Below, in pieces: positions 58,685-64,000 of a stretch of 64,000 nucleotides of DNA. The translations under genes were made by a program, and so were the position numbers. The notes below the pieces were generated by a model. That model searched no databases, had not been told where the DNA came from, and saw nothing but the letters and a program-made list of their open reading frames with translations. The DNA comes from Asterias rubens (Eukaryota > Echinodermata > Asteroidea > Forcipulatida > Asteriidae), in contig NC_047062.1 of the NCBI RefSeq assembly GCF_902459465.1, positions 1,738,501 to 1,802,500 of the forward strand. Reading direction: 5' to 3'. The stretch's first letter is position 1. Each line of letters opens with the position of its first letter.

Positions 58685-59380
58685 CATTGGACAAGGGGTC
58701 ATGTCACCTGCACCACCACTAATCTCATTTATCTCATATCTTGCAGAGTCTGTGGTGTTCAATATATAGGTGAAACAAGAACTACACTCAAGAGGCGTTT
58801 CTACGGCCACAGATCTACAGTCAAGACCCAAAAGCTAGATACACCTGTAGGTCATCACTTCAATCTTCCTAATCACTCCATTTCTGACATGATCTTACAG
58901 GGCATAGAGGCACTAGGCAACCACAGAGAGACTGTGCGTTTGAGTAGGGAGAAACTCTGGATTAGACGCCTCCAGACCATTCAACCCCATGGTCTGATCC
59001 AAGAAGGAAACGACTAATAAACCTTTTGTTTTGCCGTCTCCTTTTTTCCCCATAGCCTTTTAGCCTGAGCCTCATTCACTAATAAATTACTTTTTACCCA
59101 ACCTCACCACCTTTGATGTTGTCCTTTGTGTTTCCATCTTCTTGCTTGTTGTCAAGCCGGTCCCTTCCCTTCACCCCCCCTTTTTTGTCCCCCTATTCAT
59201 TGTTTACCCCCTGTTTTTTTATGTATGCTTTCTAACCCCATTCATGTATTTCCACTTCACTGCTTATGTTTCACTTAGTTACCTGTTCATGTTTGTTGTG
59301 TTGTCATTTAGCCTTCGAGAAAGACTCTGCCAGGGTCGAAACATCAGGCCATTAACTATTTTTTTCTATTTCTTGTGAAA
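58685..59380 (+). pseudogene. Penelope-like element: GIY-YIG endonuclease end and 3' tail
   Basis: Open frame 58685-59017 reads TCTTTNLIYLISCRVCGVQY, then IGETRTTLKRRFYGHRS, GHHFNLPNHS, REKLWIRRLQTIQPHGL and stops. The NLIYLIsC--C---YiGET, RR---H and EK-WI blocks are the GIY-YIG nuclease that Penelope-like retroelements carry behind their reverse transcriptase; the usual Tyr, Arg and Glu are present. The RT part is missing. A roughly 360-bp 3' region follows with the tail seen also at 4245 and 23095. Confidence 0.8.
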
Positions 59381-59676
59381 CAAAATTATTGATGACAATT
59401 TCGATAAAGGGCACCTTTTGGTGCGCGTGTATTTTTGTTTTCCTTTGTGGCTTGTCTTTCAGTAAAAAATATCAACAGCTGACGCAAATCACATTCTCTG
59501 CAACATTTTAACAAAAGTTATAAAAAACAGGCAAAACATTCTTCCTACCCTAGGCTGTTTTCCCAGGATTATCTCATAATTTTATGTCGTCTTTTGAAAC
59601 ATTAGTAAAACTTTTATTTTTCAAAAAAGCCTGACAAGTCTTGTGCATAGTTATAGTCAGCGGCCCAATTGTACTT

Positions 59677-60000
59677 AAAGGAACCCGTTGCCTTGGATCG
59701 GACGAGCTGGTCTCTAAAAAGCGTTTGTTACAGTTTTGTTTAATTTAGTGGGTAGACAAGATACATTGATCCATAAAATTTGTCTCGAAATTGCGTTGTT
59801 AACCCTTTACTGTGCGAACTAACACGGTCGGCAGTCAAAAATGCTCCCGTAATGGCCGACCGTGTTAATCGACGAGGTAAAAGGAAAACCGTGCAATTTC
59901 GAGGCATGTTTGTGTGGATAATAATTGTATTTTACTTTTACAACATCTTTCTATAATGCATTTGGGCAACAAGCCGCAAGAACAGACTGCATTAGAAAAG
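59677..60000. mobile_element. Partial MITE with central aacacggtcgg palindrome
   Basis: TTAAaggaacccgttgccttg at the left and a central hairpin ctaacacggtcgg ... ccgaccgtgttaa (59819-59869). The outer flanks also answer each other (cgaaattgcg / gtgcaatttcgag, gtagacaagatac / aattgtatttta). The right end has decayed. Confidence 0.65.
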
Positions 60001-60600
60001 GGTTCTCCATTAAGCACCCCAAACAACTCATTGACAAGGATATAACGGGACTAGGCATTATAGTTGGACATTCAATTGTCCAAAGATATACGGTAATTTT
60101 GTGAAGGCTTATGAAACTGTTGAACACAATGGTCTTTCAAGCTTTAGGAATGGAAATCGAAGGATATCTTTTCTAGAGTAGAACAAAAGTCAACACTGAT
60201 GCAGAAAGATGTGGTGAATAACCTCAGAAGGGGATAAGGGCAAAGGTTATCTATTATCACCAAAACTAGCTTGGCCGTGTATCACCAAAACTAGCTTGGC
60301 CGTGCTGGCGTTTCTGGTTAGGGCGCCCACCCTTGTATTCTTGTCTTGTGTTCTAGAACTAAAAAAGCAGACGGCTGTTTTGCGCAAACTATAAAAATGA
60401 AACGTAAATAGCCGTTCGAAAAAGAAAAATGCACACGGTCTCTGGTGTCTCATTTTGAAATCGCAGTGTGTTTAGATGGATTTATTTTCATCTCGTCGTT
60501 GCATTCTTGGTTTAATATTTGCGTTAAAACACAAATAATATACTCATATACCAGTGAAGTTTAATATCAAACTTGTATTGTAGTAACAATTATTAAGTAA
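60001..60600. other. Gene-free stretch ahead of the SLC46-like gene
   Basis: No exon seen; holds a local direct repeat atcaccaaaactagcttggc (60257 and 60280). It probably includes the promoter of the SLC46-like gene; no core motif is obvious. Confidence 0.45.
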
Positions 60601-60638
60601 GCGGTCATTGGTTAGCTGCAGTTGGAGACATCGTCTGC

Positions 60639-63600
60639 ATGGAGACGAACACACGTGGTAAGTATACAAATTTGTATTTCAGTTGGATATGTGCTGTATA
60701 CAAGCACGGGAATACAAATAAACGTGTTGGAAATCTCAGCAGATCATTGGTTATACCATTGGCAAAACTGCTGCTTCTATAATTATGTAACTTTGAGTAA
60801 TTATGTGCACAATGTTCTTGTTGCTGCCGCCAGTGTAATGTTCGTGAATGAAGAACGGATGTTAATGTTACTTTGCATCAAGCCCAAGAAAACACCCTAT
60901 TTTATTCTGTACGAATCAAGATATAGACGGACAATGTCTATTAAAACTGCCGTTTTTTGTGTATAACCCGTTATTTAATGGGATAAAGTAAATCGATCAC
61001 TTTTTGTCCAGTTTTCGATAAACACACCACACAACTCAACTCATGGGTCATGTTTTGGATGTGAACAACATGAAAAATGACATTCAATGATGTTTTATTA
61101 AAAATTGCGGATTGCGGCAATTAATAATATAAGCAAGTTGATTGCGATGCCACGATTACAATCGTATTCGCTGTTAACACTGTAAACAATTCAGACAAAA
61201 ATAATGATCTGTTTTCCTTCCACATCTGAACCTGAACGTCTCAAAGCTCTGAGGCTACAGTGCACGTCTTATAGTCTGAAAAGGTTTTAAGACTCCGTAT
61301 TGATATGGACTAAGGCTACACCCTGACGTTGTTTCACTAAAAAGTTACACTACGTTTCGACACATCATGACCTATTTTTCATATTCCTAACAACCCTAAC
61401 CCTATATACCTCTATAACCAAAACTAATATTAATTATAGCATGCATGTTACAAGGAGGTTTCGAAAGGGTTGTTAAAACAGGGGTGCCAGAATATAAAGC
61501 AGTCACCTCTGCAATATATTATTTTTGTTTGTTTACATTTACAGGAAAAAGAACGTAGGTCTACGGACAGACAATTAGAAGCAAATACATGTACATAAAT
61601 GAATTTGTTTTACTAATTGGACATTCCAACACGTAGTCCCCTATTCATTGACAGTGCTGTTTGTTGATCCCATCCGCTCAATCAATTCCTGTAGATAATG
61701 TACGTAGATTGCATTGTATTTAATGACACACCTAAACAAAAGACTGAATTGATCGGAAGTGATGAAGACCAAGGCCACGGTTGCAATGAAAACCCGTGTA
61801 TAGGGACATTGTTACAGTGATTTACAAATACAATTATTTATTATTATTTTGAGTATTTTTTTAAATATATTTTCACTGTTTATTTTCAATTACATTAAAT
61901 TATTTTACGAGCAATGAAGAGCTTTTGAGCTTTTTGAGAAAACTACCTTCTTTACCCTGAATTTTTGTTCAAATGACCCGGACATGTGTCAACCTGATCC
62001 GGGTTAAATCTCATTTCGTCAACTTTTAGGGTCAGCCTGACCTCGAAAAGGGTCAGGCCCCATGAAGTTGGGTAAAATGCTAACTCGGGAGATACTGCAT
62101 ATATAATATAAAATAAAAACACGTAGACCCCCCCCCGCTGATTTTGATTTTGTTGATTTTTGGAATGATGCATTGTTTCACAAATTGGGTCAAAGGTCAC
62201 GATAACATATTAAAGATCACGGTACTTGTACAAAAATAGTCATAAAGTTGTAAATTTTGAAGAGCCCAACTGTTTCTTAGTGGATTCTGATAGAGGAAGA
62301 CATGCTCTATCGAGAAATTTTTATTTCATTGATTTTTGGAATGATACATTATTTCAAAAACTGGGTCAAAAGTCACGATAACATATTAAAGATTATAGTT
62401 ACCTACATTTCAGAAAATTTATTTTTGACAAAAGAACTGATTTGGGCATGCAATTCTCATCATTTTGATGCAAAATTTGCATATATGTGATGAGAATTGA
62501 CATGGTTATGACATATTTTTACCAAAAAGGTGGTATTTTACCCTAAAAATGTCAGATTTTAGTGGTTTCTGCCATGACCTCATGGTAAGTTCGATCGGGC
62601 TAAAAATTGCTGTGCATTCATTGCTCATAAGGACTAACAATCACAGCAATTTTTTTCAAAATCGGAAGACATGAGGTAAAAAAGTGCGTTGTTCACTCAT
62701 GAGTGAAAGTGCAAAACCAAGAGTCATGCTTCGTACATAAACTTAGAGACAAGTGACGAAAGGTTGTGCACAGGAGACACCTTTAGCACGCTCAAAATAT
62801 TTTCATAAGACATTTGATCAAACACTGCCCTTTACCAAACCCGTTCTACAAAAATGATGACACCTGAATGCGTCCTCCATTTACTCTTATACCCTACACG
62901 AATCGGATAGAACTGTCATTGACCTTCAGCCGTGGCATTATAGTCTTTCCAATGGTGGCTGACGCGCACACCTGAACTGTTTACGCTTCAGAAGGTAGCA
63001 GAACAACCAGAGACGTCTTGAAGATCCTATTTCTTTCTGTCTGTTCACAAAAGAGTGTAAGTTTGAGTTTTTTGCATGAGCTTGTGTGATCTGGCGCCCG
63101 GGGTAAGAAAGAGCTAAACTCCTCACCTTGGCCCAATTTCATGGCTATGCTTACCGCCGAATTCTGCGCTTACGATCGCGATTCCCCGCTTACGTGCAAG
63201 CGCCGAATTTCTGCGCTAGCCTTGTAAGCGTAGAATGCCTAGTAACGTTGAGTACGCACGCGCAGAAGCCCAAATTCGCCGCTAACCCGTGAAATAGGCT
63301 TGCCGTAAGCACAGAATTCCCTGCTTCCGTAAGCGCCGATTCTGTGCTTACGGTAAGCAGAGCCATGAAATTGGGCCCTGTTGCCACACAGCTTTGAGAG
63401 GCCATATTTTGTGTATTATTCAGTGGCAGTGTAATATCCCACACATCGCTGTACCACTCCTTATAAGAAGCTCTATACCAACGGTCATTTGAACTATAAC
63501 TTATTTTTCACATCTAAAATTTTCACAGACGCAAAAATGAAATTCGCCGACTTCGCCCAGTCGATTATGAAGTATTTGAAGCTCATAACTGTGGAGCCTG

Positions 63601-64000
63601 TAATGTTCGCCATCTCAGTTACTACGTTCATGCAGCAGCCTTCAAACCAACAGTTAGTCCTCCAGAAAGTATGTCTACTCAACTTCAACAAGACAATTTG
63701 CAATGAGGGTGTGGATGAGTTCATTGCTGTGGAGAATATCGTCCATGCTGATGCAGCTTACTGGAGCTTCTACCTGAAGATTGCGCTGTTTCTCCCAGGA
63801 GCTCTATTCTCCTCGATTTACGGGTCTCTCAGTGACACCGTGGGCCGTAAGATCTTTCTGATCATCCCATCATTTGGGGTCATCTTCGGGGCAGTCAGCT
63901 TCAGCTTCCAGGCACTTTACCCGCACTTACATCTCGGGTATCTACTTATAAGTGAGGTGATCGTTGGACTATCCGGTAATGTTTTTATCGCCTATATTGT
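60639..64000 (+). CDS. SLC46-type (proton-coupled folate transporter-like) MFS transporter, 5' part
   Basis: Two exons: 60639-60657 (METNTR plus one base, donor gtaagt) and 63529 to beyond the window end (acceptor ttttcacag); the join is in frame and adds Asp-Ala-Lys before a second Met at 63537, which is the alternative start if exon 1 is wrong. 163 residues are visible. A first hydrophobic helix carries VEPVMFAISVTTF (residues 28-40), followed by a loop with an N-K-T sequon at 60-62 and paired Cys. Residues about 84-105 form TM2, followed by the MFS motif-A loop GSLSDTVGRK at 105-114, then TM3 and TM4 (GLSGNVFIAYI). VEP in TM1 and the motif A are typical of SLC46A1/A3 proteins (about 450-480 residues), proton-coupled carriers of folate-like or peptide-like solutes in plasma or lysosomal membranes. 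Which member this is cannot be told. The rest lies outside the window. Confidence 0.82.
62140..62410. repeat. Direct duplication within SLC46-like intron 1
   Basis: gatttttggaatgatgcatt ... gataacatattaaagatcac (about 62154-62224) recurs as gatttttggaatgatacatt ... gataacatattaaagattat (about 62332-62400), roughly 70 bp, some 178 bp apart. Confidence 0.75.
63132..63381. mobile_element. Intact family D MITE (250 bp)
   Basis: Ends ggcccaatttcatggctatg and cagagccatgaaattgggcc are inverted; the interior is full of cttacgnnaagcgccgaatt(c) words. It lies about 150 bp before exon 2 of the SLC46-like gene and serves as template for recognising the split copy at 45052-45790. Confidence 0.85.

Noticed and set aside
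60622-60966. 114-codon frame starting at TTG
   Set aside because: It runs through the strong gtaagt donor of the SLC46-like first exon and reads intron sequence.
1-64000. A previously undescribed multi-gene system such as a defence cluster or biosynthetic operon
   Set aside because: The window is an ordinary eukaryotic locus; the genes are unrelated and monocistronic, and the novelty lies in the mobile elements.

Overview
This is a window of animal nuclear DNA: AT-rich, intron-rich and packed with small transposable-element copies. Two deeply conserved multi-exon genes could be rebuilt exon by exon from the sequence (a C1D homologue and a GTPBP2 homologue), so it is a metazoan. The repeat content (very abundant TTAA-flanked MITEs, foldback elements whose arms are made of short iterated units, Penelope-like and LINE relics) resembles echinoderm genomes, and I would guess a sea star; that guess rests on recall of repeat families, not on a search.

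Layout. 1-24 kb is mostly non-coding and repeat-laden. It holds one plausible small gene (92-residue tail-anchored-type protein, 7844-8122 +), a 53-bp tandem array (14983-15349), a 1.36-kb foldback inserted at TTAA inside an older element (17071-18429) and many MITEs. 24-30 kb carries a three-exon gene on the minus strand for a signal-peptide, Thr/Ser/Pro-rich, single-pass membrane mucin; its exons 2-3 sit between two near-identical 245-bp inverted arms. 32-39 kb is the six-exon C1D gene (+), whose introns hold a 202-bp MITE with a perfect 5-bp target duplication, an abutting foldback element, a LINE relic and two tandem hairpin elements. 44-57.4 kb is the twelve-exon GTPBP2 gene (-), with MITEs, tRNA-derived SINEs, a 1.18-kb TIR element and a LINE nested in a MITE in its introns. 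57.5-59.4 kb has LINE and Penelope (GIY-YIG endonuclease) remnants. 60.6-64 kb is the start of an SLC46-type transporter gene (+) that runs off the window.

The genes do not form a pathway. C1D is a nuclear exosome cofactor, GTPBP2 a translation-associated GTPase, the mucin and the SLC46-like protein are cell-surface or membrane proteins. C1D and GTPBP2 are convergent, with about 5.3 kb between their stop codons. GTPBP2 and the SLC46-like gene are divergent, with about 3.3 kb of transposon debris between their start codons. No rRNA gene, intact tRNA gene or CRISPR array was seen. No intact autonomous transposon was found; everything mobile is non-autonomous or broken.
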